A DNA stretch of 64,000 bases from Phyllobacterium calauticae (GCF_019991125.1 NZ_JAGENB010000004.1:390742-454741), one strand, 5' to 3'. Shown: positions 44,882-53,950, counted from the first letter of the stretch. Numbers and translations: made by a program. Notes: generated by a model not told the origin, from the sequence alone.

Positions 44882-45775
44882 ATGAAGCGGGATGAGCTGG
44901 GCGACCTCGTTGCTTTTCTAACTGTCGCGGAAGAACGCAGCTTCACGCGGGCGGCCGCGCTATTGGGTACGTCGCAATCGTCGCTCAGCCATTCGGTGCG
45001 CCGCCTGGAGGATCGCATGGGCGTTCGGCTGCTGACACGCACCACACGCACCGTCGTCCCGACCGAGGCCGGCGAGCAATTGGCCGAAACGCTCAGGCCC
45101 GCGTTCAACGATATCCGCAGCCGGATGGATGCACTTGGCGCCATGCGTCATGCGCCGGGCGGCACGATACGCATCACCGCCATACGTCATGCTGCGGTGT
45201 CCATTCTCATGCCCGCCGTAACGCGCCTGATGCAGTCCTATCCCGATATTAACGTCGAGATCTCGGTGGAAAACCGGCTGGTTGATCTGGTGAACGAACG
45301 TTTCGACGCAGGGGTCCGGCTCGGAGAGCATATCGAAAAAGACATGATCGCGCTGAAAATCGGACCGGAAATGCGCATGCTTGTCGTCGGCTCTCCAGAT
45401 TATTTTGAACGGCACCCGAAACCACTCACCCCGCATGACCTGACGAAACACCGCTGCATCAATCTGAGACTGACCACCATCGGCGGTCTCTATGCCTGGG
45501 AGTTTGAAAAAGACGGCAAACCGCTCAATGTCCGCGTCGACGGCCAATTCGTCTGCAATGACGTCCCAATCATCATCGACGGGGCACTGGCAGGATTAGG
45601 CCTGGCATGCCTGCCAGACGATTACCTGCTCCCGCTGATCGGCGAGGGCAAGCTGGTTCCGGTGCTTGAAGACTGGTCACCGCCCTTCCCTGGATATCAT
45701 ATATACTATCCCAGCAGGCGCCTTGCTTCACCCGCATTCTCGCTGCTGATCGATGCCCTGCGCTATCGCGGTTAA
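44882..45775 (+). CDS. LysR-family transcriptional regulator
   Basis: 297 residues from the ATG at 44882; a Met 13 codons upstream lies in a stretch unlike the family. Helix-turn-helix MKRDELGDLVAFLTVAEERS with TSQSSLSHSVRRLEDRMG, then TRTVVPTEAGEQLAETL and the effector domain (IRITAIRHAAVSILMPAV, FDAGVRLGEHIEKDM, GLGLACLPDDYLLPLI). This is the large YafC/DsdC-like subgroup. Divergent from the CMD-cupin gene, with about 170 bp between them. Confidence 0.9.
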   Translation: MKRDELGDLVAFLTVAEERSFTRAAALLGTSQSSLSHSVRRLEDRMGVRLLTRTTRTVVPTEAGEQLAETLRPAFNDIRSRMDALGAMRHAPGGTIRITAIRHAAVSILMPAVTRLMQSYPDINVEISVENRLVDLVNERFDAGVRLGEHIEKDMIALKIGPEMRMLVVGSPDYFERHPKPLTPHDLTKHRCINLRLTTIGGLYAWEFEKDGKPLNVRVDGQFVCNDVPIIIDGALAGLGLACLPDDYLLPLIGEGKLVPVLEDWSPPFPGYHIYYPSRRLASPAFSLLIDALRYRG

Positions 45776-46080
45776 TTCCATCACCTTTAGTTCATACCAG
45801 CGTGAACAGACATCCATAGAACCGCACTGAGCTTTTATCTATCTGTAAAAGCTCACTAATTCTGCGCCCGCGGATCATTCGTGATCTAGAAGTATAAACC
45901 CTATCATATTCAGCTCACTAATCGCTCAGTCCGTCTCGGCCTACACTTCAGGGTGTGGGCCGGTCCTGCCTCCCAAGGGCAGCAATTCCGTTGACGTCAG
46001 CGGCGCGGAGCCGTTGATCGCGGCGTTCAACGCGATGGTTCCCGGCCTGGCGACCAATTGAACAAACAAGGAGCACCGAG
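45776..46080. other. Intergenic region with a possible gene tail
   Basis: About 300 bp. The frame ending at the TGA 46059-46061 encodes GPVLPPKGSNSVDVSG, then EPLIAAFNAMVPGLATN, with codon use like real genes, but no start codon or upstream domain. It may be the last 35 residues of a deleted gene. The SD (AAGGAG) of the following hydrolase lies right after it. Confidence 0.35.
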
Positions 46081-47148
46081 TTGAATATCACCGACCTCAA
46101 GCCTCTCACCGTGGCGGCTGTCATCGCCCTGGCTGCCGGCGAAGTCCGCGCAGATGATTACCGGAAAAACCCCTATACGCTTACCTACGAAGGCGCCATC
46201 ACTGAAAACGTTGCCGGCAAAGTCAACATTCATCCGGTCAAATACAAGTTGAACGGACTGGACATCGCGGCGAACGTCTATACCCCGCCTGGCTACACCC
46301 CCAACCAATCCTATGCAGCAATTGTCGTGGCTCACCCGAACGGCGGTGTCAAGGAACAGACTGCGGGGCTTTACGCTCAGCATTTGGCCGAACAGGGCTA
46401 CGTTACCATTGCGGCAGATGCAGCATACCAGGGTGGCAGCGGTGGCGAACCCCGCAACGTTGACAAGCCGTCCAACCGCATTGAAGACATCCACGGGATG
46501 GCGGACTATATCACGCACTATGCCGGCGTTGACGGCTCCCGCCTGGGTTTGCTGGGTATTTGCGGCGGTGGCGGTTATTCACTGGCTGCCGCCAAGACCG
46601 ACAAGCGCTTTCAGGCTATCGCCACGCTGAGCATGTTCAACTCCGGCCGCGTGCGTCGCAACGGTTTTGAAGATTCACAGCTGAGCAGTCTTCAGGAGCG
46701 TCTCCAGCAGGCATCGGAGGCCCGCGCGCAGGAAGCCACCGGCAACATCATCTACGCCAATGCCACGCCGCTGACCGACGAGCAGATTGCCAAGCTGCCG
46801 TTCGAAATGTATCGCCAGGGCACCGAATACTACCAGAAAACCAACGCACATCCTGGCTCCTCTGCGCGCTATACGCTGAGCAGCCTGCTCGATCTGGCGC
46901 GGTTCGACGCAACGGACCAGATCGATCTGATCAACAAACCCCTGCTCATGATCGCGGGCAGCAAGGCTGACAGCCTCTACATGAGCGAGGACGCATTCGC
47001 GAAAGCAACCGGAACGACCGACAAGGAGCTGTTCAAGATCGAAGGCGCGACGCATATCGAGACCTATTGGGTGCCCGAATACGTCAACGCCGCGATGGGC
47101 AAGCTGACACCGTTCTTCAACAGAACGCTCGAAGGCACGCGCGGTTAA
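46081..47148 (+). CDS. Alpha/beta hydrolase, dienelactone-hydrolase-like, secreted
   Basis: 355 residues, TTG start preceded by AAGGAG at 8 nt. The N-terminus LKPLTVAAVIALAAGEVRA looks like a signal peptide. The fold motifs are VVAHPNGGVKEQTAGLYAQH and the nucleophile elbow GICGGGGYS, with Cys in the nucleophile position as in dienelactone hydrolases. The acid lies probably in AGSKADSLYM and the base in EGATHIETYW. Related proteins are often annotated as alpha/beta hydrolases with DLH domains; the substrate is unknown. It is 68 nt upstream of the cytochrome P460 gene and separated from it by a hairpin. Confidence 0.85.
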   Translation: MNITDLKPLTVAAVIALAAGEVRADDYRKNPYTLTYEGAITENVAGKVNIHPVKYKLNGLDIAANVYTPPGYTPNQSYAAIVVAHPNGGVKEQTAGLYAQHLAEQGYVTIAADAAYQGGSGGEPRNVDKPSNRIEDIHGMADYITHYAGVDGSRLGLLGICGGGGYSLAAAKTDKRFQAIATLSMFNSGRVRRNGFEDSQLSSLQERLQQASEARAQEATGNIIYANATPLTDEQIAKLPFEMYRQGTEYYQKTNAHPGSSARYTLSSLLDLARFDATDQIDLINKPLLMIAGSKADSLYMSEDAFAKATGTTDKELFKIEGATHIETYWVPEYVNAAMGKLTPFFNRTLEGTRG

Positions 47149-47154
47149 CGAACG

Positions 47155-47177
47155 AGGCCGGCCCTGAGCCGGCCTTT
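47155..47177 (+). terminator. Hairpin after the dienelactone-hydrolase-like gene
   Basis: AGGCCGGC (47155-47162) pairs with GCCGGCCT (47168-47175) around a 5-nt loop and is followed by TTTCCCTCC on the plus strand. GC-rich stem with a short, imperfect T-tract; probably a weak terminator between the hydrolase and the P460 gene. Confidence 0.55.
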
Positions 47178-47216
47178 CCCTCCTCCAATGTCACGGCTTC
47201 ATTCAGGACCCCCAAA

Positions 47217-47702
47217 ATGAACACTCTGCTCACATATGCGGCCGGAGCCGCCATCGCGTTCAGCGCCGTCGCGCTTGCCGGCTGGCAGGTTCATGCGGAA
47301 ACCAACCGCGTCAAATTTCCGGAAAACCTCGACACGCTGGTGCATTATACCGGCCGACAGCGCGGTGAATCCGTCACCCATATCAAGACCACACAAAACG
47401 TAATCGACACGATCAAGGCCGGAAAGCCGGTGCCCGATGGCGCGCAGTTCGTCCTGATCGACTATCGCAACGGTGAGCTTTACCGGTATTTCGTCATGGA
47501 AAAGGGCGCCAACTGGGGCGCCGACTATGACGACACCCGGCGCACGGGTAACTGGCAGTTCCAGTGGTACTGGGCCGATCGCACGGTCAACAAGGCTGAG
47601 AACACCAACCGCTGCCAGTCCTGCCATCAAGGTGCCAGCGGCAATGATTTCCTGTTCACCCACAGCGAAATTCAGGCCTTCCACGGGACGCCGGTGAACT
47701 GA
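47217..47702 (+). CDS. Cytochrome P460-family c-type heme protein
   Basis: 161 residues from the ATG at 47217. Signal peptide 1-27 (LTYAAGAAIAFSAVALAGWQVHA). The mature domain reads as in the P460 family (VLIDYRNGELYRYFVMEKG, GNWQFQWYWADRTV) and has a single heme c site CQSCH (Cys133, Cys136, His137) near the C-terminus. P460 proteins oxidise hydroxylamine or scavenge NO, though many of this short group are uncharacterised. The membrane gene that follows 5 nt later may be its electron partner. Confidence 0.87.
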   Translation: MNTLLTYAAGAAIAFSAVALAGWQVHAETNRVKFPENLDTLVHYTGRQRGESVTHIKTTQNVIDTIKAGKPVPDGAQFVLIDYRNGELYRYFVMEKGANWGADYDDTRRTGNWQFQWYWADRTVNKAENTNRCQSCHQGASGNDFLFTHSEIQAFHGTPVN

Positions 47703-47707
47703 CGGTA

Positions 47708-48394
47708 ATGGCTCCTACCTTCCTTCTGCGACTGGCGATCGATCTCGCGGCGGCGGGCCTGCTTATGGTGGCCCTCGCCTATTACTGGCTTGGCAATACC
47801 GTTCATGAGCTGGCGGGTTCGGCTGTCTTTGTGCTCGCCGCGATGCACAACGTCTTCAATCGACGTTGGTGGGGCACGGTCAGGCGCACCCGGCGCGAAG
47901 CGAATGGATTGATATATGCCGGCATCAATCTGGTGCTGTTGGTGGTCGTCGGAACTATTGTGGTGACCAGCCTTATGATCTCCCGGCTGGTGTTCGCTTT
48001 CCTTCCCCTGGATGGCGGCTTCACCGCCAGGCAGATCCATACCGCTGCAGCCTATTGGCTTCTGATTATCGCCTCGCTGCACATCGGCTTCCGCTGGTCG
48101 GTCGTAATGCACACTGCCCGAACCCTGTTCGGCATCAAGGCTTCCGGCAGAGGCCGCACGATCGCCTTGCAACTGCTCGCTGCCGCCATGGCGCTGCATG
48201 GCGTGCAGAGTTCGGCATATCTGGGGCTAGGCGATAAGCTCCTCATGCAGATATCGATGGATTTATGGGACTTCAATGAATCGACTGCCGGCTTCTTTCT
48301 CCACATTGCATCCATCGTCGCACTCTACGTCTGGATAGCCCACACTACCCGCATGCTGATCCAGAGGATCGCCAGACGTCGCCACGCAACTTAA
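47708..48394 (+). CDS. DUF4405-like membrane cytochrome b-type protein
   Basis: 228 residues with about five to six membrane helices (LLRLAIDLAAAGLLMVALAYYW, LIYAGINLVLLVVVGTIVVTSLMI, IALQLLAAAMALHGV, FFLHIASIVALYVWIAH). Helix-borne His residues (NTVHELAGSAVF, AAMHNVFN, RQIHTAAAYW, ASLHIGF, FFLHIAS) are spaced as in DUF4405/cytochrome b561-like proteins and could hold two hemes. Only 5 nt separate it from the P460 gene, so they are probably co-expressed and may pass electrons between the quinone pool and the periplasmic heme protein. Confidence 0.75.
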   Translation: MAPTFLLRLAIDLAAAGLLMVALAYYWLGNTVHELAGSAVFVLAAMHNVFNRRWWGTVRRTRREANGLIYAGINLVLLVVVGTIVVTSLMISRLVFAFLPLDGGFTARQIHTAAAYWLLIIASLHIGFRWSVVMHTARTLFGIKASGRGRTIALQLLAAAMALHGVQSSAYLGLGDKLLMQISMDLWDFNESTAGFFLHIASIVALYVWIAHTTRMLIQRIARRRHAT

Positions 48395-48461
48395 ACGCGG
48401 TTACGCGCTCGGCCTATACGAGGAGCCCTTAATGCGCTCGGCAACGAGAACACGGCAATTG

Positions 48462-49352
48462 TTATCGCGTGTATGCTCCACCAGCCGCCAAATTGTCGAC
48501 GAATGACTTGAACGAAGTGGTCACGTAGCGTGTGTTGACGATCCAGTTTTTCTCGATCGTCAGATTGTCGCTCCAGACGTCTCGAACAAAAAAGTAAACC
48601 TTGCCGTCCCGATGATCGATGCAATAATAATTCCCGCCCCAGTCGAAGGCAAACTGTATGAGATGGGGTGGCAATTGCTGTTCTGACCATTCCCTTTTGG
48701 TTCGTCCCTCAGCAGTAAAATCCGGATCGTCACCAAAGCGGTCGCTATAGCGAAACGGGATGAAGTCGCGAACTTCATTATCATCCCATTTCCCTTCCGG
48801 ATCGACCCAAACGGATCTTTCCGGTGTTCCGCCATTGTGATCGATATAATGCGCCTTCAAATCGTCGGGAAGTTTTACGGACAATTCCTGTTCTACCGAA
48901 ATGAAATCCCCGAGCGTCAGAGCTTTTTCACAATTGCTGAAACCGTTTTCACCCCTAACAATATCCATGCCTTCTGTTCGAGAGCGAGGGTTCTGCCCGG
49001 CAAGGTTCATGACCAAAGCCCGTATCTTGATTGCTTTTTCAAAATGGTCGAGTTGGTGGATTCGTATCCACCATTCCGCGGCCTCCATCAGAAGCTCGGG
49101 GTCATCATTTTTATTGCCAAAAAACGAATAGAATGAGAGGCCCACGCCGGAGCCTTTTTCAGATATCTTTTGATCACAAACCTCAACTATCTTTTTTTGC
49201 AGAATGGCTCTCACGAAACGTTCTCCATTGAGTATCCGGATTTTTGCGACTGCAGATAGAGAAATGTGGGCCACTTCGATCCCCGCGATGGTAGCTGCGG
49301 CGGAACTGTACGCCCTTGAAATCCACCATCGTTGATATCCCATCGCAACCAT
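48462..49352 (-). CDS. SUKH/SMI1-KNR4-like immunity protein, start uncertain
   Basis: The frame allows 296 residues. The C-terminal 165 residues, from the ATG at 48968, read like a SMI1/KNR4 (SUKH) domain: ISVEQELSVKLPDDLKAHYI, NGGTPERSVW, RDFIPFRY, then LIQFAFDWGGNYYCIDHRDG and VYFFVRD. SUKH proteins neutralise polymorphic toxins. The N-terminal 128 residues (FYSFFGNKND, EAAEWWIRIHQLDHFEKAIK) have no assignment and could be an extra domain or upstream non-native sequence. The DNA is AT-richer than its neighbours, a sign of transfer. No toxin gene lies next to it. Confidence 0.6.
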   Translation of the reverse strand: MVAMGYQRWWISRAYSSAAATIAGIEVAHISLSAVAKIRILNGERFVRAILQKKIVEVCDQKISEKGSGVGLSFYSFFGNKNDDPELLMEAAEWWIRIHQLDHFEKAIKIRALVMNLAGQNPRSRTEGMDIVRGENGFSNCEKALTLGDFISVEQELSVKLPDDLKAHYIDHNGGTPERSVWVDPEGKWDDNEVRDFIPFRYSDRFGDDPDFTAEGRTKREWSEQQLPPHLIQFAFDWGGNYYCIDHRDGKVYFFVRDVWSDNLTIEKNWIVNTRYVTTSFKSFVDNLAAGGAYTR

Positions 49353-49510
49353 CTCAGCTGATCACTCTGTGACACAAACCATCAAAGAAGAAAACTTTGC
49401 CACAGAGCCATTAAAACCGGTCATGCTCCATTGGAGGACAGTCGGAAGGCAAGGTTCGTATCGCCAACCAGTCAAATTGTTAGGCCAGCCGAAGTAACAA
49501 CACCTGTACT

Positions 49511-49802
49511 TCAGTTCTTGGGTTCGGATTTCGAATCGCAACGTTTGTTCCACTCTTTCAAAATAGCCTCCCGATGGTTCGCAGCCCACTCAAAATCGTT
49601 TTTGATCATTTTCTGTTCAATGTTTTCAGGGAGATGTTTGACGGGTTTTGCGATGTTTGGCATCGCAGGCACAGCGTAGCCAACATTATACATTTCATTG
49701 GCTTTACGCGTCACGGTCCAGTCAATCAGGGTCTTGGCTGCCTCCAGCTTGGCAGTGCCTGCTACAACAGCCGATGCTTCCATATCCCAACCCTTTTTAT
49801 GT
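49511..49802 (-). pseudogene. C-terminal relic of a 2-aminoethylphosphonate-type ABC binding protein
   Basis: The frame ends with EASAVVAGTAKLEAAKTLID, WTVTRKANEMYNVGYAV, KMIKNDFEWAANHREAIL and a stop at 49511. This is the last third of iron(III)/aminoethylphosphonate (PhnS-like) periplasmic binding proteins, which are about 340 residues. The frame starts abruptly near 49802 (KKGWDMEAS), just before the next gene's promoter, so 5' sequence has been lost by deletion. No permease or ATPase partner lies next to it. Confidence 0.75.
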
Positions 49803-49867
49803 TGTTATACTTTGCATAATGTGACTTAATGTGGCATTATTTCATGCTCAACCGTTGGAGCTGACCA

Positions 49868-52291
49868 GTGCCCATCAAGATTCCTTCGCATGCCCGCATC
49901 GTTATTGTCGGAGGCGGTGCTATCGGCACCAGCATTGCCTATCACCTTGTCAAAGCAGGCGAGACGGATGTGGTCGTTCTTGAAAAGAACGTGATCACCG
50001 CTGGTTCGACCTGGCATGCAGCCGGTCTGATGGGCCAACTGCGCAGCAAGGTGAACCTGACGCGACTGATGCAATACAGTGCCGAACTCTGTTCCAAAAT
50101 TGGTGCCGAGACGGGGCAGGACGTCGGCTGGAAGAATGTGGGTAGTTTGCGCCTGGCAGCCTCCGACGCGCGCTGGGAAGAATTAAAGCGGGCAGCCACC
50201 GCTGCCAGGAGCTACGGTTTCGACATGGAGCTTGTCGGACCTGACGACGTGAAGCGGCTGTTTCCGCTCGCCGATACCAAAGACTTGCGCGGAGCAACAT
50301 GGATTGCCTCGGACGGGCACGTTGACCCTTATTCACTGACACACGCCTATGCAAAGGGCGCCCGGGCAGGCGGGGCACGCATTGTTGAGGGTGTGACGGT
50401 TACAGGTTTTACGATCCGGGACCGTCGCGTCATCGAGGTTCAGACATCGGACGGCAATATTGGCTGCGATGTCGTCGTCAACGCTGCAGGCCTCTGGGCT
50501 CGTCAATGCGGCGAGCTTGCGGGTATCGATCTGCCTGTAACAGTGCTTGAACACGAGTATTTCGTCACCGATAAATCACCCCTTGTGCCCGATGACCTCC
50601 CAACGTTGCGCGATCCCGATGCCAATTTCTACGTCAAGCCGGAACCCGGTGCCATGGCCATCGGCGGTTGGGAAAAGGAAACGCGGGCTGCCTATGGACT
50701 TGGCAAGCTGCCTATGAGCTTTGGGCAAGAACTGTTTGCTGATGATCTTGATCGTATCTCTGACGTGATTGAAGGCGCTGCCAACCGTATTCCAATTTTG
50801 GGTGAGCTTGGCGTACGCACCGTCGTCAATGGACCAATTCCCATCTCGGCTGACGGTGAACCTGTAATGGGTCTTGCAGGCAATCTCGATAATTTCTATG
50901 TCGCCTGCGGCTTTACATCTGGCATCGCCGCTTCCGGCGGCGCGGGCCGTGCAATGGCCAACTGGATCCTTGAAGGCGATCCTGGCATGGACCTCTGGGC
51001 ATTCGATCTGCGCCGGTTTGGTCAACCGCATACGGGGCTTGCCTATCTGCGCGACAGCGCCATTGAAGCCTATTCAAAATATTATGCGATCGCCTGGCCG
51101 GAAGAAGAGCGCTCGGCCTGCCGCCCGCTGCGCCGTTCGCCGCTTTATCAAACCCTTGCCGATCATGGGGCCGTTTACGGCGCAAAGTTCGGCTGGGAAC
51201 GACCGAATTATTTTCTCAAGCCTGGTCAACAGAAGCCGCCGCTCGAAACATTCGAGCGTGCACCCTACCGCGAGGTCATCAGCCGTGAACACCGCCTAGT
51301 CCGGGAAGGTGTTGCACTCATCGATCAGTCTTCATTTACAAAGTTCGAGATTTCCGGACCGGGTGCATTTGCCTATCTGCAATGGCTTGCCGCTGCCAAT
51401 CTGGATCGCGGGACAGGAGCCGTCATCTATACCCAGTTCCTGAACAAGCGCGGCGGGATCGAGGCCGACCTGACGATCATGCGTCCGCGCGATGATGTGT
51501 TTTATGTGGTGACCGGCTCGGGATTTGGCACGCGGGACGGCAACTGGATCCGCAGCCACATGCCGCGAGATCGCTCGGTCATGATGCAGGATGTGACGAG
51601 TGCCTATGGCGTCATCAATCTTTGCGGGCCACTTTCCCGGAAGGTACTCGCCAAGGTGAGCGAGGATGATATCGACAACGAAGCCTTTGCGTACATGACC
51701 TGCCGAAATATCCGCATTGGCTGGGCGCCGGTGATGGCGGCGCGCGTGACCTATGTCGGCGAACTTGGCTGGGAACTGCATATCCCCGTGGAATACATGT
51801 CTTACGTCTATGAAACCCTGCGGACAGCGGGTGCAGAGTTCGGCATTGCCAATGTCGGCTACAAGGCGATCTCCAGCCTGCGCATGGAAAAGCGCTACCT
51901 TTATTGGGGAGCAGACATCACCCCCGATGACACACCATTCGAAGCTGGTCTTGGCTTTGCTGTTTCCCTGAAGAAAGGCGACTTTTACGGGCGGGACGCG
52001 CTGATTAAACAGCAGGAACGCGGCATCCAGCGCAAGCTCGTTTGTTTCCGCCTTGATGACCCTCTGCCCGTCTATGGCGGGGAAGCCATGATCGCCAATG
52101 GTCGGAGTATCGGCATGACGACGAGCGGTGACTACAGCCACACGACCGGAGCTTCCTTGGTATTTGGCTATCTTGCCGGCGATGATATGGCTCTCACAGA
52201 GATCGACGTGGAAGCCTTTGGCCGCCGTAGCCGGGCAATACGTGTCGAACGCTGCATCTACGATCCAACCGGCGAGCGCATACGGCAATGA
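49868..52291 (+). CDS. FAD-dependent dehydrogenase with GcvT domain (dimethylglycine/sarcosine dehydrogenase type)
   Basis: 807 residues, GTG start with GGAG upstream. N-terminal DAO domain: dinucleotide motif VIVGGGAIGTS, and STWHAAG, whose His is the usual covalent FAD attachment site. The central linker leads to an aminomethyltransferase (GcvT) domain from about residue 470 (FEISGPGAFAYLQWL, GFGTRDGNWI, VGELGWELHIP, LGFAVSLKKGDF) and its C-terminal barrel. Such proteins oxidatively demethylate dimethylglycine, sarcosine or related N-methyl amines and transfer the C1 unit to tetrahydrofolate. The regulator gene that follows overlaps by 4 nt. Which N-methyl substrate is used cannot be told. 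Confidence 0.88.
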   Translation: MPIKIPSHARIVIVGGGAIGTSIAYHLVKAGETDVVVLEKNVITAGSTWHAAGLMGQLRSKVNLTRLMQYSAELCSKIGAETGQDVGWKNVGSLRLAASDARWEELKRAATAARSYGFDMELVGPDDVKRLFPLADTKDLRGATWIASDGHVDPYSLTHAYAKGARAGGARIVEGVTVTGFTIRDRRVIEVQTSDGNIGCDVVVNAAGLWARQCGELAGIDLPVTVLEHEYFVTDKSPLVPDDLPTLRDPDANFYVKPEPGAMAIGGWEKETRAAYGLGKLPMSFGQELFADDLDRISDVIEGAANRIPILGELGVRTVVNGPIPISADGEPVMGLAGNLDNFYVACGFTSGIAASGGAGRAMANWILEGDPGMDLWAFDLRRFGQPHTGLAYLRDSAIEAYSKYYAIAWPEEERSACRPLRRSPLYQTLADHGAVYGAKFGWERPNYFLKPGQQKPPLETFERAPYREVISREHRLVREGVALIDQSSFTKFEISGPGAFAYLQWLAAANLDRGTGAVIYTQFLNKRGGIEADLTIMRPRDDVFYVVTGSGFGTRDGNWIRSHMPRDRSVMMQDVTSAYGVINLCGPLSRKVLAKVSEDDIDNEAFAYMTCRNIRIGWAPVMAARVTYVGELGWELHIPVEYMSYVYETLRTAGAEFGIANVGYKAISSLRMEKRYLYWGADITPDDTPFEAGLGFAVSLKKGDFYGRDALIKQQERGIQRKLVCFRLDDPLPVYGGEAMIANGRSIGMTTSGDYSHTTGASLVFGYLAGDDMALTEIDVEAFGRRSRAIRVERCIYDPTGERIRQ

Positions 52292-53358
52292 ACAAGCACG
52301 CAGTGGAGGCATCGCAGGTAAAGACGCGTCTCGATCGCCCCTCCTGTCATACAGCTACCGATCCTGGGCTACGTGCACGCACAGTCGTCAGTCTGCAGAC
52401 TAAACCGACTGTGTTTACTGTGCTCCTGTTCCCGGGATTCTCGCAATTATCGTTGTCTTCGATGATCGAGCCCATGCGTGTGGCCAACACATTGCTCGGT
52501 CTGGAGCAATTCCGATGGCGGCTCGTGAGCATTGATGGTCAGCCGGTAAAGTGCGCCAGCGGCTTCAGCATTGGCGTTGACGGTGACTTTCACACTGAAC
52601 GCACGAACGTTGAAATGTCCCGTGTTCCCGACCTCATGCTTCTGTGCGCAGGTGAAGGTATCGAGGCCCAATGTTCGTCCGAGGTCAGCGCCTTGCTGAG
52701 GCTATGCGTGCGCCAGAAGATCGTGATCTATGCGCTTGGAACGGCAACATGGCTCCTAGCCCAGTTGGGTCTCCTGAATTCCAGTCGATGCACCATTCAT
52801 TGGAACAAGATCCCCGCCCTGTCTGAAACCTTCTATGGACTGAATGTCAACGACGCATTGTTTATGCAGGATGGCCCCTTTGTCACCTGTGCCGGAGAGT
52901 TCGCGGCTTTCGATCTCGCCATCGACTTGCTGAAACGGCGCTGCAGTCCGGAAACCGTTGCCAAGGTCTGTCAGCACGTCATCGCAGATCGTGGCCGGGC
53001 GGGCGACGCATATCAGTATATTCCGCCGGGACTTCAGTACACCGGCAAGAACGAAAAACTCATTCAGGTTATTCGTATCATGCTGCAGAACATTGAGATG
53101 CCCACCGCTCTTGATGACATTCCCCAACAGGTCGGCTTATCGAGACGCCAGATCGAGCGGCTTTTTCAGCGCAATCTCGGCACAACACCGGGACAGTACT
53201 ATCTGTCACTTCGGCTCGCCCGGGCACGGCAACTGCTGGTATCAACCAACCTTTCCATCACCAGTGTCGCGATGGCCTGCGGGTTCAGTTCATCGTCGTA
53301 CTTTTCCAACTGCTTTCGCAATGAATTCGGATTGAGGCCGCACGAGGTTCGTCTCTGA
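52288..53358 (+). CDS. GlxA-family AraC-type transcriptional regulator
   Basis: 356 residues. Residues about 35-215 form a DJ-1/PfpI-like domain (VFTVLLFPGFSQLSLSSMIE, LMLLCAGEGIEA, EFAAFDLAIDLL). Residues about 255-355 hold two AraC helix-turn-helix motifs (LDDIPQQVGLSRRQIERLFQ and ITSVAMACGFSSSSYFSNCF). This is the GbdR/CdhR class that controls betaine, dimethylglycine and carnitine catabolism in proteobacteria. Its start overlaps the stop of the dehydrogenase gene (ATGA), so enzyme and regulator are coupled. The first 30 residues before the PfpI fold are unlike the family; a later start is possible. Confidence 0.88.
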   Translation: MNKHAVEASQVKTRLDRPSCHTATDPGLRARTVVSLQTKPTVFTVLLFPGFSQLSLSSMIEPMRVANTLLGLEQFRWRLVSIDGQPVKCASGFSIGVDGDFHTERTNVEMSRVPDLMLLCAGEGIEAQCSSEVSALLRLCVRQKIVIYALGTATWLLAQLGLLNSSRCTIHWNKIPALSETFYGLNVNDALFMQDGPFVTCAGEFAAFDLAIDLLKRRCSPETVAKVCQHVIADRGRAGDAYQYIPPGLQYTGKNEKLIQVIRIMLQNIEMPTALDDIPQQVGLSRRQIERLFQRNLGTTPGQYYLSLRLARARQLLVSTNLSITSVAMACGFSSSSYFSNCFRNEFGLRPHEVRL

Positions 53359-53468
53359 TCGGGAGGTAGACGTCCTCGAGAGAGGCCGGAATTCTGTCAT
53401 ATCGGTCCTGATCGCATCGCAATGAAATCCGATCCTGCGTACTGCTGTTATGAAAGGAAATATGGATT

Positions 53469-53789
53469 ATGTCGGAAGCGGCGAGTCTTGAGACAGCTAC
53501 GATCTATATCTTTGGACCATTGATCGTGCTGTGCATGCTGCTTGCAATCCACCACAGGCACCATACTTTCCCTGCCTCTTACTGGAGCGTGCTCGGCATT
53601 ACTATTCTTGCGTCACTTCTGATCGACGCCGTTGCCAACTCCTCCGCGACTATCGGCAATGATGGAATTCTTTGCAAGCCAATTGCTGTTATCGTCATGT
53701 CTGCCTTCATCCGTGTGATCGCAGCCGTCGGCGTTGTCGTTGGAATAGTTTTGGAGATGTACAGATTGCTGAGACGGCAGATGTCGTAG
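53469..53789 (+). CDS. Small membrane protein of unknown function
   Basis: 106 residues with three hydrophobic segments: residues about 9-26 (TATIYIFGPLIVLCMLLAI), 40-58 (VLGITILASLLIDAVA) and 70-97 (PIAVIVMSAFIRVIAAVGVVVGIVLEM, quoted here in part). The basic tail YRLLRRQMS suggests a cytoplasmic C-terminus. A weak SD (GGAAAT) lies upstream. No family is recognised. The gene stands alone between the GlxA regulator and the DUF1127 gene. Confidence 0.55.
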   Translation: MSEAASLETATIYIFGPLIVLCMLLAIHHRHHTFPASYWSVLGITILASLLIDAVANSSATIGNDGILCKPIAVIVMSAFIRVIAAVGVVVGIVLEMYRLLRRQMS

Positions 53790-53950
53790 CGGATTTTATA
53801 GAACCGCACCAACCCCCAACAAGGCCCTTGGAAATCAACCGCCAGGCCGATGCATCTGATTTTTGTGCTCTTCCGATTTGCAAAAGCATACGCCGGGAAG
53901 GCCGTCGATTGGAATAGAATTTAGCTGACCCAGACACATGAGGTCGACAC

